This document shows positions 23,896-35,577 of a stretch of 64,000 bases of DNA, in pieces. The translations under genes and the position numbers were made by a program. Each line of letters opens with the position of its first letter. Position 1 is the stretch's first letter. Location: NCBI GenBank assembly GCA_023014335.1, contig JAECYW010000017.1, forward strand, positions 868,001 through 932,000, written 5' to 3'. Under the pieces are notes generated by a model that was not told the origin of the DNA, made no database searches, and worked only from the letters and a program-made list of their open reading frames with translations. The DNA is from Galerina marginata. Taxonomy: Eukaryota; Basidiomycota; Agaricomycetes; Agaricales; Galerinaceae.

Positions 23896-25827
23896 ATGAC
23901 TTCCACCGACTCTAAAGATGGCTCTGACCTCAATGTTGAAGACATAGAAAAGAAAGGGGGAAAAGTCGAGCCAATAGACGCCCATTATGATCCGGCCTTC
24001 ATTAAGAAGACTCTGTACGTCATCTACTTCTATTTACATGGACATAGGGTGTTGAATGACTCTACAGGCGTCTCGTCGATTGGCGGATGCTTCCCTCTGC
24101 TCGGTCTTCTCTACGCTATCGCTTTGATTGACCGTACCAATCTTGGTATTGCACGCACAGCCGGTATGGAGGTTCAACTCGTGAGTGAATATCATTAATC
24201 TAGTTCAATTGTAGCTTATCAGATATTTATCAGAAACTGTATATCGGCGAACGATACAGTATTGCATCCATGATCTACTTTATCCCTTATATTTTGCTGT
24301 AAGTTTTTTAGTTCCTCCGGGATTCTTGTGCCATCTGATTCAAAGCCCCAGACAAATTCCTGGAAACATTATTCTGCGATGGATCGGAGCTCGCACCTGG
24401 TTAACAATCTGTGTTGTGGGTTGGGGCATCTCCCAACTTGGTATGGGTTTCGTACCGACATGGGGGTGGTTAGTCTTTTGCCGTGTCTGGCTAGGCGTTT
24501 TCGAGGCAAGGAATTTAAATTGACTTGTAGGATCGAATTTTCAGATGTACTGACATCAATGATTTTCAGGCCGGATTCTTTCCTTCACTTGTTTTATCAT
24601 CACGACCTGGTACAAGCGCCATGAAGTTCAGAAGCGCCTTGCTGTTTTCTATCTGGTTTCGATTCTTCTCGGAGGCTTCAGCTCTTTGTTGGCCTTCGGT
24701 ATTGCACACCTATCTGGCAAGGGCGGTCGTCTCGGTTGGGCATGGATCTTTATTATCGAGGGCATTCTTACCATCGTCCTTGGTCTCCTAACCTGGCTCT
24801 TCGTTCCTGATTTCCCGGACAAGAGCACATTCATTTCTGAAGAGCAACGCAAGGTGGGATTCTTCAATGGCCCATCCTTCTAGTATCACTCATCTATGTC
24901 ATCTAGATGATTCTCGACCGTGTTGAAGCCGATCGTGGAGACTCTATTCCTGACAAAATGACCAGTGCTATGTTGATTTACCACCTTGGTGATCCCATTA
25001 TCTGGGTTATGGGTGAGTCAACCACGTACAATGCCATTAACGGAATACAAATGCTCTCATCTAAGCTCTAATGTTCCTGTCGTCCACTATGCCTGCCTAT
25101 GCTATCGGTTTCTTCATTACCATCATCTTGAAAACTATGGGGTACTCAACTCTCATGTCCCTCATCCTGACCTGCCCTCCGTACATCTTCGCGGTCAGTT
25201 CATCCTTTAAGTATATGCTCAATTCTGCTTATTCGTTGTGTCTACAGGCAATAAGTACCTTCGTTTTCGCTTTCATTTCGGATAGGACTCGTCGGCGGGC
25301 TCTCTGGCTTGCTGTACAAAACGTGATCTGCATTGTGGGCCTGTTTATCACAGGTTACGCCTCCAACCACGGTGCACGATACTTCGGTCTTTTCTTGATC
25401 AATGCCGGCGCTTCCGGCTGTATTCCTGGTGTTCTCGCCTATGTGTGTAATTTGTTCATTGTACGCAAACTGACCACTCATGAGTTTACTGCAACAGAGC
25501 TCCAATAATATTACAAGCCACACCAAGCGTGCCGTGTCGACGGGTATCATCATTGCTGCAGGTGGTGTCGGCGGCATCTTTGCTACTACAATTTATCGCC
25601 AGAAAGATTTCCCTCGGTGGGTCTCAGTTGTATACATTAGATGAACATCCGTTTGACGATTGATATATAGGTACATGCCAGGAATTTGGGCTACTATTGC
25701 CTGTCAGTTCACTATGCTCCTCTGTCTGGCTCTCACAACATTTGTATTCACCCGCCGAAATAAGGAGTGCCGAGAGGGCAAAAGGGCACAATTGGAAAAT
25801 ACACCTGGTTTTTACTATACAACCTGA
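23896..25827 (+). CDS. MFS transporter, anion:cation symporter (Dal5/allantoate permease-like)
   Basis: Plasma-membrane major facilitator of the ACS family, which takes up organic anions such as allantoate, nicotinate, pantothenate or related vitamins. The substrate cannot be told from sequence. An N-terminal acidic cytosolic stretch leads to transmembrane segment 1 with the family motif LLYAIALIDRTNLGIAR. Later segments include RWIGARTWLTICVVGWG, RLGWAWIFIIEGILTIVLG, FAFISDRTRRRALWLAV and FGLFLINAGASGCIPGVLAY. The tail is FVFTRRNKECREGKRAQLE. About ten small introns are visible. The one after GVFEA looks like a GC-AG intron (GCAAGG donor near 24507). One base seems missing in a T run near 24595 (SLV, then IITTWYKRHEVQ). 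ATG 23896 gives the expected short N-terminal tail. Confidence 0.9.
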
Positions 25828-26135
25828 GTTAGATTGCAGTATCTTCTTCTCTTGTTCCATTTACTTACTGATTGCTAACGACACTAATGTATTATGATGT
25901 ACAAGCTAGTTAGTTGCATATGAGCAGAATGACTCACGTTTTAATGACCATCCAACGTAGTATTCAAAACGTCAAGGTATCGTAGATAAACTCCTTATTC
26001 AATGGAGGGTTTGGAGGTCAAAGTAATCCAAGATATTTGTAGACAGATATGAGGACAATTAAGATACATGATTGCATACACATACAAAAAATCGAAGTCT
26101 TGGGGAAGACAATTATCATACCATACTCGCGCCAG

Positions 26136-27791
26136 TTACTCCCAGTCACTATCCCCGTCGTTGTCGTCGTCTTTGCAGTTTTGGTGGTTTCTCATCACCA
26201 GCAACGCTGTTAGCGCCTGAAACTGAGATCAAAACTGTCCTCGCTACTCACCCGAGGGCTTGATAGGCCCTCAGTGAGTAGGACCCGGTGCAGGAATGGC
26301 GAGGCTGTCTTTCGCCGTCCTTCCGAGCTAAAGTCTTCGTTAGAGCCATGCTCTGGCAATTGGAATTTGCAACTTACAGGATGTATTTTGGGTACTCTTT
26401 CCGAGCTGAGCTTTCTTAGTTGTGGTTGGGGAAGATTCTTCCTCTTCTTCGTCTTCCCAACTGAACTCCTCTTCATTCTCCGTAGTACCTAGAACGCCGG
26501 TGTCATCATTATTATATTTCGATATCGTTTGGGTAGCGCCGACGTACTGCGTATCAGAGCCTTACGCTTCTCTTCCTCCATGCGAATCTGATGGGTGCGG
26601 AAGAAAAACCGTAGCCAAAATGCGGGCCTCGTCATTTCGGAGGGTACTAAGAAATATCGAACACGTTAAGCGCAAATAAAATTCAAGAGTAAGACGAATA
26701 TCTCACCTAAAGTTTCTTCCAAATGCTTCAAAGTCTGCCCGTCGGATGTGTCTTCCAGAGCAGCATCGATCATTGCACTCCATGCCGCACCTTCCGCACC
26801 TCCGTCTAATATATCCACTTCCTTTTCTCTCCACGCCAGGTACTGGTCCTTAACCCCCTCCTCGACCTCAGGGTCGTGCCGTATAATTGTGGGATCCCGT
26901 TTCAGGCGCCGGAGGAGCGCCTCTGCCCGACTAGCGACAGCGGTCTGCGTTTCCGGACCTTTTGACGGAGCCACCGACCTCCCTGTCCTTCCCAGTCCCA
27001 GAAACGGTCGATTCACTCGGATCAGAAGGCAGCATCCACATATCCGTTCCATCCCACATCAGGCTCGACCCACCCACCGCTGGACCCGCTTGATCAGGTG
27101 GGAGGACTTTCACCGCGTCACGGAGCACTTCCCCAGCTTCCTTGACCGCTTCCCTCAGTAACGCCTCGCTCTTGTGCGCATATTCCTCTGCTTGCGCGAG
27201 TGTGACCCCCTGTACGCGCTGGAGCTCGGACAGCAAGTTCGTCCGTATTTGTTGGAGATCAATGTTCTCGGAAGCGTGTTTAAGGGACTCGGGTATAGTT
27301 GTTCTGCACGGTCGCGACGATATTCGGCGGGAGGGCAGCTTGCATGCGAGAGAAGAGTGACGTAGTGCCCCCCGACGAAGTTGAGGCTTCGCCGGCAGAC
27401 GCTTCAGAATGTCGATGCCTCTTCAGCGGATGTGCTGGATCTTGCGGCAGTGGATGTGCCTTCCCCTTTGTCGGTCGTCATCATCCGTTTCCTGAGGTAC
27501 CTTCAGCCTCAGCTGCTGTAAACTTTGACAGCTCTTTCTGAGCCTGTACAACGACTTCGCTGAAATCCTTTCGAGCAGTTTCCAGTGCAACTTGACTCTG
27601 CACAACGAGTATGAGTACAGCTCAGTGTCCTCAGGATAGGTAGAACGGACCTGTTTCCTGAATCCGCCCCAGAAACGTCCCAGTTGACCAATTACTTGGT
27701 TTACTTCTTCATTGAGAGAGGGCTGCTCAGGCTGTGTGGCAGGAATGGGGGTAGTTGATCTCGCTATATCATAAGTGTCGAGGAAATTCAT
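26136..27791 (-). CDS. BSD-domain protein (Dos2-like)
   Basis: Protein with a BSD domain (named for BTF2-like, Synapse-associated and DOS2 proteins), a short three-helix module whose fungal members include Dos2. In minus-strand order: MNFLDTYDIARSTTPIP, a helical region (NQVIGQLGRFWGGFRKQ, SQVALETARKDFSEVV), a Ser/Thr-rich linker, and a long helix (IRTNLLSELQRVQGVTLAQA). The BSD core follows at about 26700-26930 (YLAWREKEVDILDGG, with the conserved F/W pair in PAFWLRFFFRTHQI). An acidic tail contains EEEFSWEDEEE and ends DNDGDSDWE. The acidic Trp-containing tail is typical of fungal members. Single-base shifts near 27280 and 26970 break the frame, and the exon limits at 26540-26600 are uncertain. 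The cellular role is not known from sequence. Confidence 0.82.
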
Positions 27792-28063
27792 GATGCAATC
27801 GTGGAAGAGCAAGTTAGGGGAATGTTATATGCATTCGATATAAACGGCCCCGATCAAAATACCCCTGGGTCAATTACATAACAGTCAACATCTTTCCTCA
27901 ATTCCTTGCAATTTGGTGAAGCAATTTTAGAGCAAAGCAAGGGGAACTGACTACGTCGTAGGTAGCATAGGTACATTTACAAAGTAGATCCATTTTCATA
28001 TCTTTGAGCAACAGACAAGAAGAAAAAAGGGAGAAAAAAGTAAAAAAAAAGTGATCCTTCGAA

Positions 28064-29547
28064 TCAGGCGGTAGCTGACACGGCAACTCGCTGAGTAACG
28101 ACAGCTGGGATATCTAATGGTACTTCAGCAGAGGTCATGATGCTGCTCTTGGCAGTGTATCCCAACTGCGCCTTGTGCATTTTGCATTCCGTGACGAAAT
28201 CAGTGAACATCTATGATTGGCGTCAGAAGACATGTTCGGATGAAGGTTTTCCAAGACGAACCTCAATTGTGTCCAAGGGGCCACCAGCACTTTCAGGATG
28301 GAATTGGACACCCCAAACTTTCTTGCCAGACTCCGCAGTCGATTTGATTCCTTCCACGGAGGAGTCATTGCAATTGATGAAGAACGGTTCCCATCCTCGT
28401 GGGAAAGGATCCTGCAACTTCAAAGCGTATTGATGGTTTTGACTGAAATGCAAGAATGAGCTAGGAATTCAATTACAAAGTAAATTATTACCCACCTAGT
28501 TACATAGACTCTTCCCTGCTTTGATGGATCCAGCAGAAGCCAAAGCCAAGACAGGTTGATTATGGACCTCGATTACCGAACATCATGCGGTAGGCATCAA
28601 GTCCAGCAGCCATACCGATGATCTGATGCCCCATGCAAATACCAAAGATGGGCCTGTCCCACTCCTGGAGAGTACGACGTAATTGGAGAGCAGCTTCCAT
28701 ACAGTGAGCTGGGTCACCTGGCCCGTTGGTCAAAAACAGTCCGTCGTACTGGTCCCTAACTGCATTGAAGTCGTAATTCCACGGGAAGACGGTGACAGCG
28801 GCAGTCACGACGAACGAGAGAGCGAAGGATGTTCGCTTTAGCCCCGAAGTCGAGAACGGCGATCTTGATGCTTCCCTGGGGGTTTAATTCGTAAGGTGTC
28901 TTGGTCGACACCTGGTCGACGAGGTTCTCTAAAGCAGGGATCCCAATACTCAGCAGCATCTGGAGCAGGGAGGGCAGCATCCAAGCCAACAGCGACACGT
29001 CCCAAAGTAGTACCTTGATCACGAAGGAGTGTGGTAATTGCTCTGGTATCGACGCCTGTGACACCAGGAATGTTGTGTCGTTTGCACCAGGCAGCCAGGG
29101 ATTCAACGGCCTTGTAGTGCGAAAATTTCTCTGCGACATCACCAACGATGATGGCAGCTGCTTGAATATTCTGCGACTCGAGAATAACACCAACGTCCTG
29201 AGAGTCGAAAGGTGCGGTGTTTGAGGGGACACCATAGTTTCCAATCAAGGGAGAGGTGAAGACCAGGATCTGACCCCGGTAGGAGGGGTCAGTCATGGAC
29301 TCTGTGTCTGTAAGTCGAAAGATGAGTAAAAATAAACCGGAAGGTATTGAAATACGACATACAGGACGTAATCGATGTAGAGAAGACAGTTTCGCCAAAA
29401 GTGCTTCTTGGAGCTCCGAAAGATTTCCCATGGAAGGATTGGCCAGACTTGAGGTGGAGAGCAGCAGGCACGGCGTGCACTGGACCTGCGTGTGTAGCGA
29501 AGACCTCGAGAGAGTTGAGGAACGCGGATAATATAACGAGCAAACAT
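28064..29547 (-). CDS. CPA1: Carbamoyl-phosphate synthase, small (glutaminase) subunit for arginine synthesis
   Basis: Hydrolyses glutamine and passes ammonia to the large subunit to make carbamoyl phosphate for arginine. The N terminus (MFARYIIRVPQLSRGL) looks like a mitochondrial presequence. The small-subunit domain has FGAPRSTFGETVFSTS, the conserved TDPSYRGQILVFTSPLIGNY and TGVDTRAITTLLRDQG. The class I amidotransferase domain has GLFLTNGPGDP, the nucleophile Cys in FGICMGHQI, and the His-Glu pair in WGVQFHPES. An intron at about 29285-29350 lies between TSIT and the SMTDPSYRG block; others fall near 28450-28560 and 28210. Three single-base shifts (about 29500, 28936 and 28800) break an enzyme that should be essential for arginine synthesis, so sequence error is likely. 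It is preceded 22 bp upstream by an arginine-attenuator uORF. The end is AVVTQRVAVSATA. Confidence 0.93.
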
Positions 29548-29569
29548 GTTGTGCTGGGTTCAATGGTCT

Positions 29570-29696
29570 CTACAGGTTCAGGAGTGAAAATACGAGGTCG
29601 CTGAGGTAACTAGAGGTGAAAACAGTCAGACGACTAGCTCCGGTGCAGAATAAGGGCGAGAACATACTCGTCTCTGGTGTTCTGAGTGAAGATCAT
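29570..29696 (-). CDS. Arginine attenuator peptide uORF (spliced)
   Basis: A short upstream ORF in the leader of the CPS small-subunit gene. ATG at 29696, exon 29696-29668, intron 29667-29610 (GTATGT donor, CTCTAG acceptor, TCTGAC branch-like site), exon 29609-29570. The spliced product is 22 residues and ends DDYLSDLVFSLLNL. This aligns without gaps with the Neurospora arg-2 and yeast CPA1 leader peptides (DYLSD core, then an aromatic residue, then LN and stop). In those fungi the nascent peptide stalls ribosomes when arginine is abundant and so represses CPS. The position normally held by a functionally critical Trp is Phe here. The uORF stop is about 22 bp before the main ATG. If the intron is retained, a different 20-residue peptide without the core is made. 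Confidence 0.72.
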
Positions 29697-30048
29697 GAAC
29701 AAGGAGGGGGGGCTCCTAGTTGGAAGGGAGAAGAAGAGAAATTTGCGTGGGCTTTTACGATGAGTGGGGTGAAAGGGAGCAGCTTTAAATTTAATTCTTG
29801 ACTCCCTTTTTTCTATCTCCGCTCGCTGACGTAAAAACACACACCTGGCTAAATGAAACGGCCGATGGATGCGAAGCGCTAATTAATACTATGTACTAGA
29901 AAGTGAGAAACTCAGAAAGAAGAACGTGTCAAGTATGCTACAGGTGGGATTTATATGCTATGTATACAACTGATGAACGCATCAACAAGAAAGCGAGTTC
30001 AAATAGAGCAATAATACTTAACATGAAGCGACGGTAAGAGTTCAAAAA

Positions 30049-30077
30049 ATATGGATGGATGATGGATGGATGGATGT
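30049..30077. repeat. ATGG/TGGA microsatellite
   Basis: About six copies of the tetranucleotide ATGG, with one 3-nt interruption, in the 3' flank of the large minus-strand gene. It is simple sequence and a likely polymorphic marker. Confidence 0.75.
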
Positions 30078-30123
30078 AGTATAACCGGGGCGGTCCCTTT
30101 CAGGCTGGTGTCCAAAGAGGATT

Positions 30124-33100
30124 TTATTTTTTCTTACCAACAGAGACGCCCGCTCGTCTACCTGCCGGGATGTGAGAGGCTGCCGCTTTGACTTCGGCCT
30201 CCGAATCGGTTCCGCTGTCCGATTCTTCAGAATCTCGAGCACTTTGCCCATACAGATCCTGTGCCGACTCCTTGACGTTCCTTGTGAACTGCTGAGAGAG
30301 CCTCGTAATGAAAACAGCAGGTTGACTGGCAATTTCACTGAGACCACGGAACATGGAAGCTTGCTTAGTGGGCTTGGTGGGCCCAGAAGGCCTCACGACT
30401 TTATCGACTTCGTCCTCGTCATCTTCGTCCTCGGATTCATTGGGGAATGCATCTACCTGGGTACCAGCAAGAAGATCCGGATACTGAGAGTAGGGGAAGG
30501 ACTGCTGACTTTCCGCAGGGACAAACAGTGGTTCTGGCGAAGACCCGTTTGCCTTCTGGCCCCTCCTGCTCTGATCACGAGGGGAGAGAGCAGGCCTGAT
30601 GTCAGGGCTCGGAAGGAGCTCGTCAATCATCGCAGGAGTCTCAGTATCGACTCGAGAGGGTGTACTCTCCTGGAGCACGGCCCAAGAAGCAAGTCCGCTG
30701 TCAGGGGGTGGTAGAGTAGCATCGCGATCGTTGCACTCGTTGTCCTCCGTAGGCTCTGGAGGGATAGTCGATTTTGTTATAGAGTTTGCTTTAACAAGGC
30801 CATTTGCTGTACCTTTCTTCTCTTGGGATTTCACTAAAGGTGTCATTGGCTTGACTGGGCTCCTCTTCTTCGGAATCTGCTGGAAGGACAGTAGGTTTTG
30901 ATCGAGTTCTCGAAACACCGGTGCCATTCGCTATAGGCTGCCTTCTCTAGAGTTTTTGCAAGAGTTTTCGCGAACGCCTTTGTGGTCGGTTTAACAGGAG
31001 TCTTCGCGGTTTTGGAAGGCGTTTTGGCGGGCGCTTTAGCCGGGGTCTTAGCAGCCGCAGCCTTCGCAGCTGCAGCAGTGGATCTTCTTGGCCTTGTATT
31101 CGTCTCCGCATCCTCTGGTGCCATTGTCGCTTCTCCCTCTTGACTTCCTTCCTCCTGGGCAGGCTGTCGACGACTCCTTGGCACAGGCGCTGGGCGTATC
31201 ACTCGAACGGATGGATTAGGCGGAACAGGTATTTCAGAAATCTTCGTCAGGCTTCTCGTCTTTCTTGTGGGCTTTATAACTTCCTGAACGGCATCGGCAT
31301 TGTCACGGACTGGAGGCTCAGGCTGGGTCCTTGGGGTGCTTGTAGGAGGCTTGTTCCTCTGGCTTCTGGTCCGGATAACGACCTCGACTTTGGGAGTAGA
31401 TTGCATCGGACGTTCATCGTCAGAGACGATGGTTTCTGGTTGAGAAACCGGAGGACCTTCAGATGGCTCGATCGGGTCTGGACCGTCTTTCTCGACTGCA
31501 GGAGAGTGAAGAGTGACGGCATGGCCTTGAACATTTGACTCCGGATCAGGACTCTCTGCCTGACTGGCGACAGCAGTGTCAGAATCAACTTCCTTCTCGT
31601 TTTCACGAGCCTCCTGAGACAGAACTGGTGACGTGGGTGATGCAAGGTCAGCCGCCACTGCATCGTTTGCCGCGACATCCCCTGTCCTATCAAGCTCCCG
31701 AGAGCTGCCTAAGTCGTCCACCTCTTGAAACGACATACTTCCTGCTTGCATTTCCTCTGTCCCAGAAGAAGAGTCACGCTCCAGCTCTGGCTCGGCCGGA
31801 TGTCGATCAAGAACAAAGCTAGTGGGACTTCCTTCCTCTTCCTCTTCTTCGTCCTGGTCAGAAGAACTGGGATATTTCACGTAAGTCGCGTTTCTTGGTG
31901 CCTTGATTTCCAATTCTTCATCCTCCTCCAAGGCAGCCTCTGGTTCGTCCTCACTCTCATCATCGGTATCTGAAGTAGGCACATCTTTAAGCGAAACTTT
32001 TGGGCCGCGGACGAGCGCCTCGATGTCTTGATCAGTGTACAATGAAACATCGCCGAGTGCCAAAAAATCGGGACGAAAAGGACCTTCTGCTATTTTCCGA
32101 GGTCCCTGAAAAGCACTCCCCGAGGTGGTGTTTGCAGCCTTCTTTGAAGAGGTCGCATGTATGGAGGTCGCACGTTGGGTACGTGGTGGGGTTGGGGGAG
32201 GATGGGTTGGAAGCAGTTGAGTGAGAGAAGGCGGAATGGAAAGAGGCTGGGACATAAATGGTGATTTAGTGTTAGAGGCCGCGCCCTTATCGACTTCTTT
32301 GTCAAGAGTGGGAGGGGTTTCAGGAGGAGAAATAGGTTTGGCAGCTTCAGGTATTCTCGGTTTTCTCGTTTTCTTGTCAATACGGCCCTGCAACTCGGCA
32401 ACAATTTTGGAACGATCCTCGTTATTCTCCTCGGACGTTGTTGCTTGTAGTTCAATTATCCGTTTTCGCATCGACCTAATGCCAGTCTTTATGACGGGGC
32501 ATTTCGACCGCGCGTGGAATGGCGATTCATCACAGACGGGGCATGCCGCAGGAGCTTTGGGCTTCTCCTGAGCAACCGTGGTTGTGGTCGCGGGGCTCTT
32601 TTTGGCCGCCTGAGCACCCCTACCTTTCGGTGCCGGTGGTGCCTGGTTGCCCTGGGCAGGCATTGGAGCGTCCGTGGGTTGAACACTAGCAGAAGAGGAA
32701 GCCCGATTCCTGTTGGCCTCCTTCTGAGCGTCTTTGTCTTTGAATGTGGGGCTCATCGGAGCTGGCACTGAAGCATCTGCTGGCCTTACAGTCGAAGAGA
32801 GAGCCTGACTCTTGTTAGCCCCGTTCTGTGAATCTTTGCCTTTCGGTGCGGATTGCACTGGGGCAGCTGTCGCCTCTTGCTGAAGAACAGCAGAAGAGGT
32901 CGAAGAATTCTGAGCAAGTGTCCTTGGCTTGCTCAGCCTTCCTATTTAGAATGGCTTGCACAGCGAGCCTTGTCAGTTCCTTCTTGTCAACTTGGGATTT
33001 ATCGACTTCATTTTCAGGAGGTTTGTCTACGACCGCATAAGTCAGTCATAATGAGGAAGATCTTGAGACTATGATACTATGCTGACCTTGAACTGTGGCA

Positions 33101-35068
33101 GTTGATTCGACGCTATCCGCAAGACCCTTCTTCTTTTTGCTAACTTTCTTGAGAGTTTTGGCTGCATAGACGTCCGTCAGAGACAACTTTGGACGTATAA
33201 TTAGACCAACCATCAAATGGAGTTGTTGGTCTAGGTGTGCTATCTTTGTTAGTGGCAACGTTCTCTGGTGGCCTAATAAGAAAGAAAGAACTTGGGGGAA
33301 AGAAACGACTTCCGAATACTTACCCTCAGTTGACCTATCTAGTAGCTGGTTAGATTCAACATCCTTCGACGCTTTCTTGACCTTTTGAGACATTGCAAAA
33401 GCTGCTTTCCCGTCTGAGTAGAAACTAAGAACAATTAAACAAGGATTACAATTATTACTTACTATTTTCAACGAGAGAATCCTCTGAAGATTGGGGCAGC
33501 GGTGCTTCTGAACACGGGCCATTAGCAGGTGCCACAGAGGTCAACCATACACAGCCGACAAACCTGCTGATTGAGATGCAGACTTCCTCACTGGAGGCAT
33601 TTCAGGCTTGGTATTTGTTTCATTAGTGTCCGATTTGGGCTTTGGTTTTTTCGATTTCTTGATAGCGACCTCTATTACAGGCTCCTCAGACACGGGACCA
33701 GATACCGCTGGGGCTAAAGGTGCGGTATTATCTGGAACTTCGTTGGTGACCCTATCCTTCTTTTTCCTCGATTTCTTTGATTCCTTTGCAGGCTTGATAC
33801 CAGCAGAATCAATGATAGGCTCCTGAGTCGTCGAGTTTGGGGATTTAGACTTCGCCTTGATAGATTTCGAAGTTTCATTAGCGACGACGGCAGGTGCAGG
33901 AACGTCAGAGTCTGCTTTGTCTGTGTGCTTCTTCAATTTCTTGGAGGGGCGTTCTGTATCGCCTTTATCTACTGAGAGCTCTGACGGCTGAAGGTTGATG
34001 GCAATTTTGCAGCCGATGATACGTCTTCGTCGTTAATTCCCGGAGGGTCAGTTCTTGATCGTTTCTTCGACTTTTTGGCCTGGGTTGCTTCGGTGGAAGA
34101 ATTATTCACCATGACATCACTAGGACCAACTTCAGAATTGTCCGTTGTTGGTTTGTCAGTTTTCTTTGATTTCTTCTTCCTGGGGGTAAATTGGGCCGCC
34201 TTCCGGCTCAGTCTCCTGCCCTTCCTCCACGTTGGAAGCCTGCGAGTGCTTCCTGCACATTCTTTTCCCTTTTCTTTTCCTTCTTTTTTGCAGATACTTC
34301 GAGCCCTTCATCTTCCAGATCGGTGACGGCCAATATCTCCTGGACATTTTGAACGGACCCGACTACAGCATCAGAAGAAGAGGACTTCTTGTCCTTCTTC
34401 GGTGTTTCTGTAGGCTCCTTTTGTATATCGTGAGGTCCCCCTGCAAAAGATACTCGTCGCTTTTTAGATCGGGGATAATTTATCCAAAGAACTATCGGGA
34501 GGAGTGCCTTCTTCAGAAAGGTCAGGTGGAATATGTGCATCGGAGGTTTTCTTCTTTTTCCGTTTTCGTCTCGTTGAAGATAGCGGAGGCTAATAAAAAT
34601 TTAGATGGCAGATAAAACAACGCTACTCCGCAACAAACTGGCCTCTGTTTCCCCTTGCGCCAAGGAGGTTTGATTCCCTCCGAGGATAACCTTGACCTTC
34701 ACTGTGGATGAAGAGTAAGCAGATGCTGAAAAGGCCTCAAAATCGTCGTCTATACAAGTAGGTCAGCCTTGCAGAAGTAAAAACAACGTAAGGAGGTACA
34801 AACCATCGTCCAGGTCAACCGACTTCCCATCGCGAAGTTGGGAGAGGTGAACAGAAACGGATGACGAGACGTTGAGTTTTTTGCGCACAACATCTTTTAA
34901 CGCATCCAAGGACTCCTCTAAACGCGGAGATAAATTGAATTCCACTTTATCTCGCCACCAGAAATTGAGCTCATCACCTTTAAATAACCGATCGAAAGTC
35001 CTAGTTGCGGCATCGTAAGTGATTCTAGGAAGTTCGCCGTCGCGTTTGCGTTTCTTCGTCGTTTCCAT
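30124..35068 (-). CDS. Large Lys/Glu-rich protein with Zn-knuckle-like motif (probably nuclear)
   Basis: I do not recognise a named family. From ATG 35068 (METTKKRKRDGELPR) a folded-looking N-terminal block of about 90 residues (FDRLFKGDELNFWWRDK, VSVHLSQLRDGKSVDLDD) resembles the shape of coilin-type N-terminal domains, as a guess only. Several hundred residues of Lys-rich repeats (SKKSRKKKD, IKKSKKPKPKSD) follow over 33-34.5 kb. A Cys-rich motif CPVCDESPFHARSKCP (CX2CX5HX4C) lies at about 32500 with a helix after it. A long acidic Ser/Pro-rich region follows. The tail (FPYSQYPDLLAGTQVDAF, MFRGLSEIASQPAVF) ends in VGKKK. At least one frame change occurs near 30920. Two adjacent genes are possible because the middle is low complexity, but no stop/start pair clearly separates them. 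It is head-to-head with the complex I subunit, 152 bp apart. Confidence 0.6.
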
Positions 35069-35220
35069 CCCGTCCCGGTCGAAAGAAATAGCTTGAGGGA
35101 AGGAAGGAAAGAAGAATCCGGGGTTGAGCTATTTCGATAGTCTGAGAAGCGCGCCGTGGTCGCGTCGGTACAACACAAATAACCACAAATACACTTCCTC
35201 TCTCCCTATTACACTACACG
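35069..35220. promoter_or_regulatory. Compact bidirectional promoter
   Basis: Only 152 bp separate the ATG of the large minus-strand gene (35068) from the ATG of the complex I subunit (35221). Both promoters and leaders must lie here or overlap into the genes. I see no clear TATA box. Confidence 0.6.
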
Positions 35221-35577
35221 ATGGCTGGAGGGCACGGTAATGCTGTTTCTATTACCATACACCGGTGAATGATACTGAAATTCATTTCAAGCTCCAGGAT
35301 TTCATCCACACCTCCCTGGTGCTGGTTACAACTTCCTTGCGAAAGCTCTCGGAGCCTCCATGTGGTTCTTCATCTTTTACCGGGCTAGGTTTGTCTCGTT
35401 GTCTTCGTCTGCGTACTGAGCCCTGAATGTTTGTGACTTCTACACAGAAAAGACGGAGCGAAACTACTGGTGAGTGCGTCCCTTGCTTCTTACTTTCATT
35501 GCTAAATAACGATATAGGGTGACCACGGATTCCACAATCATGGTGCTGGACATGGAGATGCACACGGACACCATTGA
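35221..35577 (+). CDS. Small complex I subunit, NDUFB2-like
   Basis: A 62-residue protein in four exons: 35221-35236, 35292-35388, 35448-35469 and 35518-35577. All introns are GT..AG and the frame is kept. It starts MAGGHAPGFHPHLPGAGYNF, has one membrane helix (ALGASMWFFIFYRARKDG), and ends in a His/Gly-rich tail (HGFHNHGAGHGDAHGHH). Length, single helix with FFIFYRAR and His-rich end fit the accessory NDUFB2-type subunit of the NADH:ubiquinone oxidoreductase membrane arm in mitochondria. Such subunits diverge strongly, so the exact name is less sure than the gene model. No single exon is longer than 97 bp, so simple ORF scanning misses it. Confidence 0.72.

Noticed and set aside
30170..34600. 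Many plus-strand frames of 70-180 codons
   Set aside because: They are shadows of the Lys/Glu-rich minus-strand gene; Glu and Ser codons read in reverse give long Leu/Phe-rich frames.
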